Assembly: GCA_934343805.1 (NCBI GenBank)
Contig: CAKRIN010000014.1
Coordinates: forward strand, 1-64,000
DNA: 64,000 nt
Source: an uncultured Lachnospira sp.
Lineage (GTDB): Bacteria; Bacillota; Clostridia; Lachnospirales; Lachnospiraceae
Reading direction: 5' to 3'
Each line of letters starts with the position of its first letter. Position 1 is the first letter of the stretch. A program made the translations under genes and the position numbers. Under the pieces are notes generated by a model, which did not search any database, was not told the origin of the DNA, and saw nothing but the letters and a program-made list of their open reading frames with translations. This document shows positions 35,322 to 44,794 of this stretch, one piece after another.

Positions 35322-36239
35322 TTAGAATATATCCAGCATATTATCCAGATATATCTCTTCTCTTACATGTATCTGGTATTCCGGCTTCGTCATGTAATAC
35401 AACAGAAATTCCAGAACCAGTGCGCTTCCAAGCCCGCGTCCTTCAATCTTAAAATTGGAAAATCCCATCGGCATATATGTATTCCTAATATCACCAACAC
35501 TGATAAATGCCGGATTCTCCATTGCCCTAGAAAATCTGTATCCACTCTGTGAATCCGGTGCAACGCATACATGGTCTGGACAGTCCTCACCAAGATTCTG
35601 ACGGCTCACAATCTCATAACAATTCTTTCTGTCATAACACCCAAACCAGCAGCACTCATTACACAAGAATTCCACTTTATCTTTTTCTTTATCTGTCAGC
35701 TTATCCAGCTTATCAAATGCTTTATTAAGACGGAAATCAGGCACTACATACCGGAACTCTTCTCTTTCCACTTCATCCAGAAAATCATTGAAATCCGTCA
35801 ACACCTTCGTTGTCGATGAGACAAGATAAAGATTCGGATAATGCTTCTTGATATACTCTGTAAGCAGGTCGGAATGTACAATAACGCCGTTGCGCACACC
35901 TTGACTCATGCCTTTGCTGTCGTTAAGTGCCTTACATAACGCATTACATTTTTCATCAGCTAAATGTTCTTCGCGAAGCAGTGAATTACTGAATGTCAGC
36001 CTTGCCGATATCCCATACTCATTCATCAGATTCATGACTTCCTGTTCACTTTTTTCACCTGAACCGATTCGTCCGCCTCCCCAGATACAGTCTGCAGGCG
36101 CACCATATATTGAGCCAATCTCGCACCAGTCATAGAAATACTCTCTGTGCTTGCGATATACCAGCAAAAATGCTTCATACAACTCATAGAATTCAAACAA
36201 CCCTGGAAGATGGTAATATGCCTTCTTTGTACTATTCAT
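35322..36239 (-). CDS. Unknown protein at the end of the cobalamin operon, Cys-rich C-terminal half
   Basis: A 305-residue soluble protein. The central part (NGVIVHSDLLTEYIKKHYPNLYLVSSTTKVL..., then YVVPDFRLN) alternates strands and helices like a TIM barrel. It is followed by a cysteine cluster, FLCNECCWFGCYDRKNCYEI, and later CPDHVCVAPD, which could bind an Fe-S cluster or zinc. The pattern is reminiscent of peptidase-U32-like proteins, but the assignment is weak. ATG 36239 with AGGAG upstream is preferred to 36275, which would overlap cobQ. Only 16 bases separate it from cobQ, so it is cotranscribed with corrinoid genes. Confidence 0.65.
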   Translation of the reverse strand: MNSTKKAYYHLPGLFEFYELYEAFLLVYRKHREYFYDWCEIGSIYGAPADCIWGGGRIGSGEKSEQEVMNLMNEYGISARLTFSNSLLREEHLADEKCNALCKALNDSKGMSQGVRNGVIVHSDLLTEYIKKHYPNLYLVSSTTKVLTDFNDFLDEVEREEFRYVVPDFRLNKAFDKLDKLTDKEKDKVEFLCNECCWFGCYDRKNCYEIVSRQNLGEDCPDHVCVAPDSQSGYRFSRAMENPAFISVGDIRNTYMPMGFSNFKIEGRGLGSALVLEFLLYYMTKPEYQIHVREEIYLDNMLDIF

Positions 36240-36255
36240 ATCATGTATCTCCTGT

Positions 36256-37770
36256 CTATAATCCCATAATTTCATATATGTACTTCATATCCATATTTTC
36301 ACGGATTGCATCTGCCAGCTTGTCATACTCTCTCTGCTTATATTCTTCAAAGCTCATGTCTGAACCGCTGTGTGTCACAATCCCACATCTTTTACCAAGC
36401 ATATTTATAAAACTGTCACAGAATTCTTTCTCATCAAATATTCCGTGAAGATAAGTTCCTGCCACATTCCCACAGACACATCCATCCATATATTCCGTTC
36501 CATCGACAGTATTATATATTTTTGCAAATGCATGTGCCTGTCCTTCATTCACAGTACTCTCTCCCATATGAATTTCATATCCGGCACATTTTTTCTCTCC
36601 AAGCATTTCCCACATTCCTGACTGGCTGCAGATTATTCCTCTTGCTCTTGTACGGTGCTTAGACAGTGTAAATGTAGTTGTAACCGGAAGAAGCCCCATT
36701 CCCGGAATAACCTCACCGGTTTCTGCATTACATGAATCATCAATAACGTTTCCTAACATCTGGTAACCGCCACATATTCCAAATACAGGTATTTCATGCC
36801 TTGCACATTTTATAATCTGTGCTTCAATTCCATTCTTACGCAGCCATTTCAGATCATTAATTGTATTCTTGCTTCCCGGAAGAATTATAAGATTGGGATT
36901 TCCTATCTGTTCTGCCTTATCGACATATCTTAAATTAACCTCTGGCAGCCTTTCGAGTGCATTAAAGTCCGTGAAATTCGAAATATGAGGAAGTCTTATT
37001 ACAACTATATCCAGCTTTTCCCCTGAAACATCTGAGACCGATGTTTCAAGCCTTGAAGCAAGGCTGTCTTCATCTTCAATATCAAGCCTGACATAAGGAA
37101 TTACCCCGGCAACAGGAATCTGACATATGTCATATAACTGTTTTATACCCGGTTCAAGTATTTTCCTGTCTCCACGGAACTTATTCATTACCAGACCTTT
37201 TACACGCCTGCGTTCCTTTTCTTCAAGAAGCATGATTGTTCCAACAAGCTGCGCAAACACGCCGCCACGGTCAATATCTCCAACAAGAAGTACCGGTGCA
37301 TCAACAAGTTCCGCCATTCCCATATTAACAATATCATCTTTCTTAAGATTAATCTCTGCCGGACTTCCTGCACCCTCAAGTACTATCACATCATATTTTC
37401 TGTCAAGAGTGTCATAGGCTTTTAATATATCCGGAACCAGTTTCTTTTTGTACTGGAAATATTCTTTAGCCGGCATATTTTTTAGCGGTGTTCCGTTTAC
37501 AATGACCTGCGAACCCACATCGCTTGTAGGCTTTAACAATATGGGATTCATTTCTACACATGGTGCTATTCCTGCCGCTTCTGCCTGCATAACCTGTGCC
37601 CTTCCCATTTCCAGGCCATCCGCTGTTATGTATGAATTCAATGCCATATTCTGTGATTTAAAAGGTGCTGCATTATACCCATCCTGCTTCAGCACTCTTA
37701 ATATTCCTGCCGTTATAATGCTCTTTCCTGCATTAGACATTGTTCCCTGAATCATAAGATTCTTTGCCAT
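36256..37770 (-). CDS. cobQ: Cobyric acid synthase
   Basis: A 504-residue ATP- and glutamine-dependent amidase (also named CbiP) that amidates four side chains of the corrin ring. The N-terminal synthetase domain has IQGTMSNAGKSIITAG and FKSQNMALNS. The C-terminal glutaminase has the nucleophile in PVFGICGGYQMLG and the late histidine in GTYLHGIFD. Length and motifs are normal. Confidence 0.96.
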   Translation of the reverse strand: MAKNLMIQGTMSNAGKSIITAGILRVLKQDGYNAAPFKSQNMALNSYITADGLEMGRAQVMQAEAAGIAPCVEMNPILLKPTSDVGSQVIVNGTPLKNMPAKEYFQYKKKLVPDILKAYDTLDRKYDVIVLEGAGSPAEINLKKDDIVNMGMAELVDAPVLLVGDIDRGGVFAQLVGTIMLLEEKERRRVKGLVMNKFRGDRKILEPGIKQLYDICQIPVAGVIPYVRLDIEDEDSLASRLETSVSDVSGEKLDIVVIRLPHISNFTDFNALERLPEVNLRYVDKAEQIGNPNLIILPGSKNTINDLKWLRKNGIEAQIIKCARHEIPVFGICGGYQMLGNVIDDSCNAETGEVIPGMGLLPVTTTFTLSKHRTRARGIICSQSGMWEMLGEKKCAGYEIHMGESTVNEGQAHAFAKIYNTVDGTEYMDGCVCGNVAGTYLHGIFDEKEFCDSFINMLGKRCGIVTHSGSDMSFEEYKQREYDKLADAIRENMDMKYIYEIMGL

Positions 37771-37836
37771 AATTTCTGCACTCTGCCTTTCTTTTACACT
37801 TCCAGTATCTGTCTCATGTTATTAATAAGGACTTCA

Positions 37837-38862
37837 TTATCCCCATGCTGCTATCACTGCACTTCTTATAATAAGCACAATAATAATCACAATAAATGCC
37901 GTGATATACAATAAAATATTACTTCTTTTTATATCTTCAATTTCCAGTTTACGGATTGAATCCCCAATCTGCGGCTTATGCACAAGTTTCCCAAAATAAT
38001 AGTTATCTCCTGACAGAGAAACTTTCAATGCTCCTGCACATGCCGATTCTGTCTGTGCGGAATTAGGACTGCTGTGTTTCATTCTGTCCCTTAAAAAAAT
38101 CTTCCATGCATTGCCCATGCTGTAATGTGATAAATCTTTATTCCTTCCCATACACATTTCTGCAAGCTGTGCAATTCCGGCAGCTGCAACCATAAGACAT
38201 CCGCCTGCTCTTGCAGGAATGAAGTTCACAGCATCATCCATTTTAGCTGCAAATCTTCCAAAATGCAGGTATTTATCATTCTTATAGCCAATCATTGAAT
38301 CCATGGTATTAACTGCCTTATAAACGAATCCCCCGACAGCACCGAAAAACATCATATAAAACAATGGTGCAACAACACCATCTGATGTATTTTCCGCAAC
38401 CGTCTCAACAGCCGCACGCGTAATACCATGCTCGTCAAGCTGGCTGGTATCTCTTCCGACAATCATTGATACAGCCTGTCTTGCCTGTGGAATCCCTTCA
38501 TTTTTCAAAGCATAATATACTTTCATGCTCTCTGTTTTTAGTGATTTCACAGCAAGAATCTGATAGCACATAATTGTTTCGACTACACATCCAAGCACTA
38601 TATTAATATAATAACAGACTGCAAGTATTCCCGCTGTAACAATACCTGTTATTAATGGTGTTAAAACTGCCAGAACTATGCCTCTTTTATATTTCTTTGC
38701 TTGTGAATTATCTTCTTTTAACAAAATGCTTTCCAGCCATGAAATCAGTTTTCCTATAAGGCGTACCGGGTGATACAGCCAGTGCGGATCTCCAATAATC
38801 AGATCAAGCACATATCCACACGCAATTGCTATAGTCTGACATGTAAATATATTATTATTCAT
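37837..38862 (-). CDS. cbiB: Adenosylcobinamide-phosphate synthase
   Basis: A 341-residue membrane protein (CobD/CbiB family) that attaches aminopropanol or its phosphate to cobyric acid. It shows DLIIGDPHWLYHPVRLIGKLI near the N-terminus, AVETVAENTSDGVVAPLFY and the NSAQTESACAGALKVSL region. There are about four to five membrane helices. Its start overlaps the cobC stop (38862). Confidence 0.95.
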   Translation of the reverse strand: MNNNIFTCQTIAIACGYVLDLIIGDPHWLYHPVRLIGKLISWLESILLKEDNSQAKKYKRGIVLAVLTPLITGIVTAGILAVCYYINIVLGCVVETIMCYQILAVKSLKTESMKVYYALKNEGIPQARQAVSMIVGRDTSQLDEHGITRAAVETVAENTSDGVVAPLFYMMFFGAVGGFVYKAVNTMDSMIGYKNDKYLHFGRFAAKMDDAVNFIPARAGGCLMVAAAGIAQLAEMCMGRNKDLSHYSMGNAWKIFLRDRMKHSSPNSAQTESACAGALKVSLSGDNYYFGKLVHKPQIGDSIRKLEIEDIKRSNILLYITAFIVIIIVLIIRSAVIAAWG

Positions 38863-39446
38863 TATTTCTCCGTAATCTTTTTTATTGTACTTATATGCCC
38901 TTCCTGAGTAATATTGCAGATATATCCATCACCATTGCCACAATGATAATCATAATAATCTCCACCATAGATTTCTGACAAAACTGCCATTATAGTTCCT
39001 CCATGAACAACACATGCAGCCGCATTCACCTCTGATTCCATACACTCATTAACAACCTTGTTCCACGCATGGACACATCTTGTCCTGAAATCAGCCATAT
39101 CTTCTCCCTGCGGAAAAGGTATTGTTCCATTACTGTCAATCCATTTCTGGTAATCCTCATCACCTGTCAGTTCTTTATAATTCTTTCCCTCGAATTTACC
39201 AAAGTCACATTCCCTGAAATCCTGCACAATTACCTGCTTCATGTCAGGATATATAAATGCTGCTGTCTGCCTGCATCTTTTTAACGGACTTACATATAAT
39301 GCCTGTACCTTCGGATAACATCCGGAACGCATATACTCCTGTATCTGTGCCATTCCTGTATCACACAATGGTTCATCCGTAGTTCCTATATATCTCTTTT
39401 CGATGTTTCCTGCTGTTGCTCCATGTCTGATTAATACAATCTCCAT
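38862..39446 (-). CDS. cobC: Alpha-ribazole phosphatase-like histidine phosphatase
   Basis: A 194-residue histidine phosphatase with the RHG motif LIRHGATAGN at residues 5-14, ALYVSPLKRCRQTA, an acidic DFRECDFGKFEGKNY and VVHGGTIMAVL carrying the second histidine. In this setting it should remove the phosphate from alpha-ribazole phosphate or adenosylcobalamin phosphate. ATG 39446 begins the conserved sequence; a frame start at 39473 would overlap the preceding gene. Confidence 0.88.
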   Translation of the reverse strand: MEIVLIRHGATAGNIEKRYIGTTDEPLCDTGMAQIQEYMRSGCYPKVQALYVSPLKRCRQTAAFIYPDMKQVIVQDFRECDFGKFEGKNYKELTGDEDYQKWIDSNGTIPFPQGEDMADFRTRCVHAWNKVVNECMESEVNAAACVVHGGTIMAVLSEIYGGDYYDYHCGNGDGYICNITQEGHISTIKKITEK

Positions 39447-39451
39447 ATTCC

Positions 39452-39835
39452 TTACTGTCCGCCTTTCAGACACTGTCCTATTCCACAGATTACTCTTTCC
39501 ACATGCACAGCCTTCTTAACTGCACTGCAAAGTACGCGTCCGACTGCTTCCCTGTATATTCTGTCCTCTTTTTCTAACGGAACTATTCCGCTTCCAACTT
39601 CATCACATATTATAATAATTTCCGGATTGATATCATACAGACTGTCTATCAGAGTGTCTGTTGATTTTCCTTCTTTAACATATCTTTTTACAAGCAGATG
39701 CAAATGATTTAATATTTCAGCATTTCCCAGGTCTTCAATATTACAATCTGCTCCATCGGCCACAACAGACATATTTTTCTTACTACATACATAATCAAGT
39801 TTTCCCTGATAAGCCCCACCAAAATATACTTCCAT
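39452..39835 (-). CDS. CobU-like protein with degenerate P-loop
   Basis: A 127-residue protein resembling a short CobU. The N-terminal GGAYQGKLDYV matches a P-loop but has Leu instead of Ser/Thr after the Lys. There is no ...KHxxxR nucleotide transfer segment, while the C-terminal part IIICDEVGSGIVPLEKEDRIYREAVGR closely follows CobU. A complete CobU is encoded two genes upstream. This one may therefore be a diverged paralogue with lost kinase or guanylyltransferase activity, possibly a partner subunit. It sits between cobS and cobC with tight spacing. Confidence 0.75.
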   Translation of the reverse strand: MEVYFGGAYQGKLDYVCSKKNMSVVADGADCNIEDLGNAEILNHLHLLVKRYVKEGKSTDTLIDSLYDINPEIIIICDEVGSGIVPLEKEDRIYREAVGRVLCSAVKKAVHVERVICGIGQCLKGGQ

Positions 39836-39854
39836 ATTATCTCCATTCTGTTGG

Positions 39855-40631
39855 CTAAATTAATGTAATTACCGCAATTGCAGCCGTCATGCACAACTCG
39901 TTCACACAAAGCAGATAGCCTGCAAGGTCACCTGTTACCCCGCCAAACTGCTTATATGCCATATGCCTGTAATAAAGTAAAACAAGAAATGCCACGACAA
40001 CAACAGCAGCTGCTGTGATAATACTGCACATGCACATACATGAAACACACAATACAAGCTGTATTACAAGCATTATATTTACCCTCTTTCTGGCTGTAAC
40101 ACTTGTAAATGTATAAAGCATTCCGTTATTTCTTGCACCGCGGAAATTAACTGCTGCCAGTCCGCTGATAATTCTCGAAAGATAGAAAGTAAATGCCATA
40201 ATAATAATCTGCATATTTCCCGCATTCTGTACAACAATAAATGCAGCGGCAAAATACAGAACATAATAAACCAGAAGTTTAATAACTGCAAATGCACCAA
40301 TATGTGAATCCTTTAATATTGCCAGTTTCTTTTCCCTGTCACCATATGAATTAAGCGCATCACATGTATCCATATAACCGTCAACATGGATTCCCCCTGT
40401 TATAATAACCGGCAGTATGATAAGTACCAGAGTCCTGCTTATATCCGGCACATTTAAAATCCTACCGGCATATATCCATCCATACACCAAAGCTCCAGTT
40501 ATAAGTCCAACCAGCGGAAAGAATCCCATTACATATTTCATGTCTTTTTCTTCTAATTCAAGATGTGGCATTGGTATCTTGGAATACATTGAAAATGCAA
40601 TCACCAGTGATTTAATTATCGACATCGCCAA
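39855..40631 (-). CDS. cobS: Adenosylcobinamide-GDP ribazoletransferase (cobalamin synthase)
   Basis: A 258-residue membrane enzyme that joins adenosylcobinamide-GDP and alpha-ribazole in the last assembly step. It has FSMYSKIPMP near the N-terminus, GGIHVDGYMDTCDALNSYGDREKKLAILKDSHIGAFAV (acidic Mg2+ motif) and QFGGVTGDLAGYLL near the end, with about six helices. It overlaps cobU by 20 bases. Confidence 0.96.
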   Translation of the reverse strand: MAMSIIKSLVIAFSMYSKIPMPHLELEEKDMKYVMGFFPLVGLITGALVYGWIYAGRILNVPDISRTLVLIILPVIITGGIHVDGYMDTCDALNSYGDREKKLAILKDSHIGAFAVIKLLVYYVLYFAAAFIVVQNAGNMQIIIMAFTFYLSRIISGLAAVNFRGARNNGMLYTFTSVTARKRVNIMLVIQLVLCVSCMCMCSIITAAAVVVVAFLVLLYYRHMAYKQFGGVTGDLAGYLLCVNELCMTAAIAVITLI

Positions 40632-41151
40632 TATCCCCCTTTAAAAATACAGGAATTGAATATACAACTTCTACAACTGCATCCGCTGATTTGGAAAGCC
40701 TTACATTAAGCTCCCCAAGCCGCCTTATATAATCAGTTGTACTCTCATCATATTCACATCCGTCTGAAAATACTTCATTTGTTACAATAACAAGATGCCT
40801 GCACCCTGAATACAGTTTCATACAGCCATCAAATATGTCATCAGGTTTTCCGGCTTCCCCAAAACATTCATTAGCAAGAAGGTTAGACATGCACTCAACT
40901 AATACCACCGGTCTTTCTTCTTTATCACAGCAACCCAATGCACTGCCTATATTCTGATACTGCTCTATCGTTTCAAAGCCTTTGCCCTCGCGCTGCCTTT
41001 TATGCTTTTCAATTCTTATTCTGCCTTCCTCTCCGAAAGGCTGCATGGTTGCCACATAATATTTTTTATTATCTCCGGCAAGCCGGCAGCATATCTGTTC
41101 AGCATACTCTGACTTGCCGCTGCCGCTTACCCCTGTAATTATAATCAACAT
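40612..41151 (-). CDS. cobU: Adenosylcobinamide kinase / adenosylcobinamide-phosphate guanylyltransferase
   Basis: A 179-residue bifunctional enzyme. The P-loop GVSGSGKS is at residues 7-14; IRIEKHKRQREGKGFETIE carries the guanylylated histidine; VVLVECMSNLLANE and VIVTNEVFSDGCEYDESTTDYIRRLGELN complete the fold. It activates cobinamide for CobS. It overlaps both neighbours by a few bases. A degenerate paralogue lies two genes downstream. Confidence 0.93.
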   Translation of the reverse strand: MLIIITGVSGSGKSEYAEQICCRLAGDNKKYYVATMQPFGEEGRIRIEKHKRQREGKGFETIEQYQNIGSALGCCDKEERPVVLVECMSNLLANECFGEAGKPDDIFDGCMKLYSGCRHLVIVTNEVFSDGCEYDESTTDYIRRLGELNVRLSKSADAVVEVVYSIPVFLKGDIGDVDN

Positions 41152-43586
41152 TTTCCATAATCCTCATATGCAGCTATCTGTATATCGTCAAATGTAGTAT
41201 TTTCCCTATACACCTGCAAAGCCATGTCAAGAAGCGGAAACATCGTAACTGCCCCTGTTCCTTCGCCTAACGCAAGCTCTGCATGAATAACAGCTTTCTT
41301 TCCCAGACTGTCAAGAAGTGCTTTCATTGCCGGTTCTTTTCCCTTATGTGATACAATAATATAATCATTAATCTCCGGCTGAAGCTTCACAGCAATAAGT
41401 GCCGCAACCGCTGAGATAACACCATCAGCAACAACAGGTATCCCATACACTGCTCCTCCGATATATACTCCCACAAGTCCTGCTATATCAAGCCCGCCTA
41501 TACTCTGTAAAAGTTTTAATGGATTGTCTGCGTATCTGCCATACATTTCTTTAGCCTTTGTAATGACATCAACTTTCCTTTTAAGCCCTGAATCATCAAG
41601 TCCTGCACCTCTTCCGGTAACATCTTCAGGCTCAAGGTTTAATAATATACTTGCAAGTGCTGTACTCGTAGTTGTATTGCCAATCCCCATCTCTCCTGTA
41701 GCAAGAATGTTATATCCTTGTTCACTGCACCATTCTACCTGCTTAATTCCTTCGTGGACTGCCTGTATGAGCTGTTCCTGTGACATTGCCGGTTCTTTAA
41801 GGAAATTTCTCGTACCTGCCATAACGCGTCTGTTTACAAGACCTTTATAAGTTCCTACATCTGTTCCATCCGCAAGTTTATCTGCTGCAATACCTATATT
41901 TACAGGAATCACTTCTGTTTTACTGCAAGCTGCCATTCTGCATACACTCGATATTCCATCTGCCATATTACAGCTTACAACCGCAGTCACATCCTGTCCT
42001 GTCTGTGTAACTCCCTCTTCAACTATTCCGTTGTCTGCACACATTACAATAACAGCCCGTTTATCAATATGTACATCCACTGTATTCTGGATTCCTGCTA
42101 TCTGTGTTATTATTTCTTCCATAAGTCCAAGACCATGTAATGGCTTTGCTATTCCATTCCAGTGCGCTTTTGCTTTCATCACTGCATCTTTGTTAATACC
42201 TTTTATCTTATCCAGTTCCGGAATAAGTTCTGCTGCCTGTCTGCTGTTCTTCTTATACTTCATGCATGCATCCATGAATCTCTCTGCTACATTTTCATTG
42301 CCATAAAAATAAATGTGTGGAAATCCGGCATATAAAGTATCACTTCCGTAACCGGCAGAAAATGTGCTGTTATCAGAAGCCTTTATGACTTCATAATCAC
42401 TACCCGGACAGTCACTGTTCCAGTAATGAAATTCATGTGCACGGAAGCTTTGATTTTTATCTGCAAGCATTGTATCTTTTGCAGCCTTAACGCTCATATA
42501 CCCGAAACGCTGTAATTTCCCGGCATTATAACCTGTTCCTCTGATAATTCCAGCCATTGGATATTTTACTTTTTCCGGAGTTTCAAGATACTCATGAAGA
42601 TATAGAAAACCGCCACACTCCGCTATACATGGAAGACCTGACCGTATCCTGTCAGCAATATCCTTTCGCATTGATATATTTTCTGACAGTTCTTCTGCAT
42701 GAAGCTCAGGATATCCTCCATATAATAATAATCCATCTATATTATCAGGAAGACTGCTGTCTTTAAGAGGACTGAAATATGTAAGTTCACATCCACTCTG
42801 TCTTAAATAATCAAGGTTATCTTCATAAAGAAAACAGAATGCTTCATCCTTTGCAACTGCTACTCTTAGATTTCTCTTTTTCTTTTCTTTGTAATGGATT
42901 TCATTCTCAGGGGCATTTTCTGCAATCTTAAGAATCCCGTCTATATCCAGCGTTTCTTTCATCTGACTTGCAATACAGGTGACTTTTTCCTGAAAATGTT
43001 CAACCTCTGCCGATGTAACAAGACCAAGATGACGGCTTTCAAGAACGGCCTCCTTCTTATATGGCAGATAGCCTAATGGTTCTATCCCCATCTCTTTAAC
43101 CATCTGTGCAGCATCTTTATATAATCTGGCTGATAAATTATTAAATATCACTCCTCTGATATGACTATCTTTTTCATATCCTGTATATCCTTTTATGACT
43201 GCGCCTATTGAATTACTCATCCCGCGGCAGTTTACTATAAGTATCACCGGCGTATCCGTAATGCCTGCTATGTCATAGGAACTTCCCTTCGTACCAAAAC
43301 CCTGACCGTCAAAGTATCCCATAACGCCTTCCATTACGGTTATATCACTCTCACATTCTTTGCGCGCAAGCAGATATTTTATTGTCTCATCATCACAGAA
43401 CCAGCTGTCAAGATTGCCTGTACGCATATTAAGCACACGGGAATGAAACATAGAATCAATATAATCAGGCCCGCATTTTAATGCTGATGTTTTAAGTCCC
43501 ATATCTTTAAAGCACTGGCATAAACCACAGACAATTGTTGTTTTGCCACATCCGCTGCCTGTTCCGGCTATCATTATACGACTCAT
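41145..43586 (-). CDS. cbiA/cobT: CbiA-CobT fusion: cobyrinate a,c-diamide synthase + DMB phosphoribosyltransferase
   Basis: An 813-residue two-enzyme fusion. Residues 1 to about 455 are CbiA: P-loop GTGSGCGKTT (8-17), CGPDYIDSMFHSR, EGVMGYFDG, and glutaminase nucleophile in CIAECGGFLYLHE with HEFHYW. Residues about 460-813 are CobT: AHWNGIAKPLHGLGLMEE, CADNGIVEEGVTQTGQDVT, TGEMGIGNTTTSTALAS and the catalytic glutamate region LALGEGTGAV. Each half has near-normal length and intact motifs, so both may be active. The reactions are far apart in the pathway: ring amidation and lower-ligand activation. No separate cobT exists in the window. Confidence 0.93.
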   Translation of the reverse strand: MSRIMIAGTGSGCGKTTIVCGLCQCFKDMGLKTSALKCGPDYIDSMFHSRVLNMRTGNLDSWFCDDETIKYLLARKECESDITVMEGVMGYFDGQGFGTKGSSYDIAGITDTPVILIVNCRGMSNSIGAVIKGYTGYEKDSHIRGVIFNNLSARLYKDAAQMVKEMGIEPLGYLPYKKEAVLESRHLGLVTSAEVEHFQEKVTCIASQMKETLDIDGILKIAENAPENEIHYKEKKKRNLRVAVAKDEAFCFLYEDNLDYLRQSGCELTYFSPLKDSSLPDNIDGLLLYGGYPELHAEELSENISMRKDIADRIRSGLPCIAECGGFLYLHEYLETPEKVKYPMAGIIRGTGYNAGKLQRFGYMSVKAAKDTMLADKNQSFRAHEFHYWNSDCPGSDYEVIKASDNSTFSAGYGSDTLYAGFPHIYFYGNENVAERFMDACMKYKKNSRQAAELIPELDKIKGINKDAVMKAKAHWNGIAKPLHGLGLMEEIITQIAGIQNTVDVHIDKRAVIVMCADNGIVEEGVTQTGQDVTAVVSCNMADGISSVCRMAACSKTEVIPVNIGIAADKLADGTDVGTYKGLVNRRVMAGTRNFLKEPAMSQEQLIQAVHEGIKQVEWCSEQGYNILATGEMGIGNTTTSTALASILLNLEPEDVTGRGAGLDDSGLKRKVDVITKAKEMYGRYADNPLKLLQSIGGLDIAGLVGVYIGGAVYGIPVVADGVISAVAALIAVKLQPEINDYIIVSHKGKEPAMKALLDSLGKKAVIHAELALGEGTGAVTMFPLLDMALQVYRENTTFDDIQIAAYEDYGKC

Positions 43587-44773
43587 TGCATTCTCCTTCC
43601 CTCTATAATAAATACTGGATTATTTGCAGACATCATATGATATCTGCCTGTTTTCTTTATCTGCGTTACTGCAATCTGGACTGTATCAATTACACTCATA
43701 TTATTCTTTTCCATTAAAGAAATCATATCCTGTAGTGTTTCTAAAGTTTCTGCTGTAGCCACAACATGGACATTTGGATTTTTTCTAAGAATACTGTCAA
43801 AAATGTATTCTGATTCGCCGCCACTTCCACCAATAAACACTCCATCCGGCACTGGCAGATTATCAATTACATCTGCTGCATTGCCATGTATAATCTCTAT
43901 GTTATTAAGTCCGAATTTCTCTGCATTACGGGCAATAAGACCGCAGCCTTCTTCTGTCCTCTCAACTGCATATACTGTTCCATATGGTGCATGCAGTGCA
44001 AGCTCTACTGAAACAGAACCTGTTCCTGCACCTATATCATACACACATGAATTCTTTCTGACTGCCATACGGCTGATTACGCTTGCCCGTATTTCCCTCT
44101 TAGTCATTGGCACATCTGAACGGATAAAATAACTGTCAGGAATTCCTGTTATAGAAAATGTATGTGAATAATCATTGTATACTGCCATTACAGTAAGTCC
44201 CGCTGACTCATATTCTGTAAATTCTGACACTTCACCACTGGATATCTTTTCATTTTCATATGAAAGATTTTCCCCAATCCAGACATGTGCCTTTGAAAGT
44301 CCCACACTCTGAAGCTGCTTACATATCTGTGCTGCATTTCCCTGTGTCAGAAAATATGTCATCTCATTCTGTAAAACTACTGGTATGTAGCTCTGTTTTT
44401 TGCCATGCACACTTACAAATGCCGCATTTTCCCAAGGCTTTCCTATTCTTGCGGCAAAATATATTACAGAAGATATTCCAGGCAGGATACGGTATTCATA
44501 TTTTCCCTCAAGAACATCTGCAAGCTTTCTTGTTCCACTGTAAAATCCGGTATCACCGGACATAAGCACAACATATTCTTGTGCTTCTTCCTGCTCAATA
44601 ATACTTACTATATTATCTGCTGTCACAGCATAAAATGTCTTTTTATCCGGATATTCCTCTATCAACCGCTTTGAGCCTATTATAATTTCTGCATTATCAA
44701 TTGCAGCTTTTACTTCCTCTGTAATGCAGCTTTTACTGCCTGGTCCCATTCCAGCTATAATTACCCTTTTCAT
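43583..44773 (-). CDS. cbiET: CbiE-CbiT fusion, cobalt-precorrin C5,C15-methyltransferase (decarboxylating)
   Basis: A 396-residue protein joining two methyltransferases (CobL-like arrangement). The first half is CbiE: IIAGMGPGSKSCIT, VVLMSGDTGFYSGTRKL and LPGISSVIYFAARIGKPW. The second is CbiT: the Rossmann SAM site CVYDIGAGTGSVSVELAL, then VFIGGSGGESEYIFDSIL. It methylates C5 and C15 and removes the C12 acetate carboxyl. It overlaps cbiA-cobT by four bases. Confidence 0.95.
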   Translation of the reverse strand: MKRVIIAGMGPGSKSCITEEVKAAIDNAEIIIGSKRLIEEYPDKKTFYAVTADNIVSIIEQEEAQEYVVLMSGDTGFYSGTRKLADVLEGKYEYRILPGISSVIYFAARIGKPWENAAFVSVHGKKQSYIPVVLQNEMTYFLTQGNAAQICKQLQSVGLSKAHVWIGENLSYENEKISSGEVSEFTEYESAGLTVMAVYNDYSHTFSITGIPDSYFIRSDVPMTKREIRASVISRMAVRKNSCVYDIGAGTGSVSVELALHAPYGTVYAVERTEEGCGLIARNAEKFGLNNIEIIHGNAADVIDNLPVPDGVFIGGSGGESEYIFDSILRKNPNVHVVATAETLETLQDMISLMEKNNMSVIDTVQIAVTQIKKTGRYHMMSANNPVFIIEGRRMQ

Positions 44774-44794
44774 TACTCACTCCATCTTAACCTG

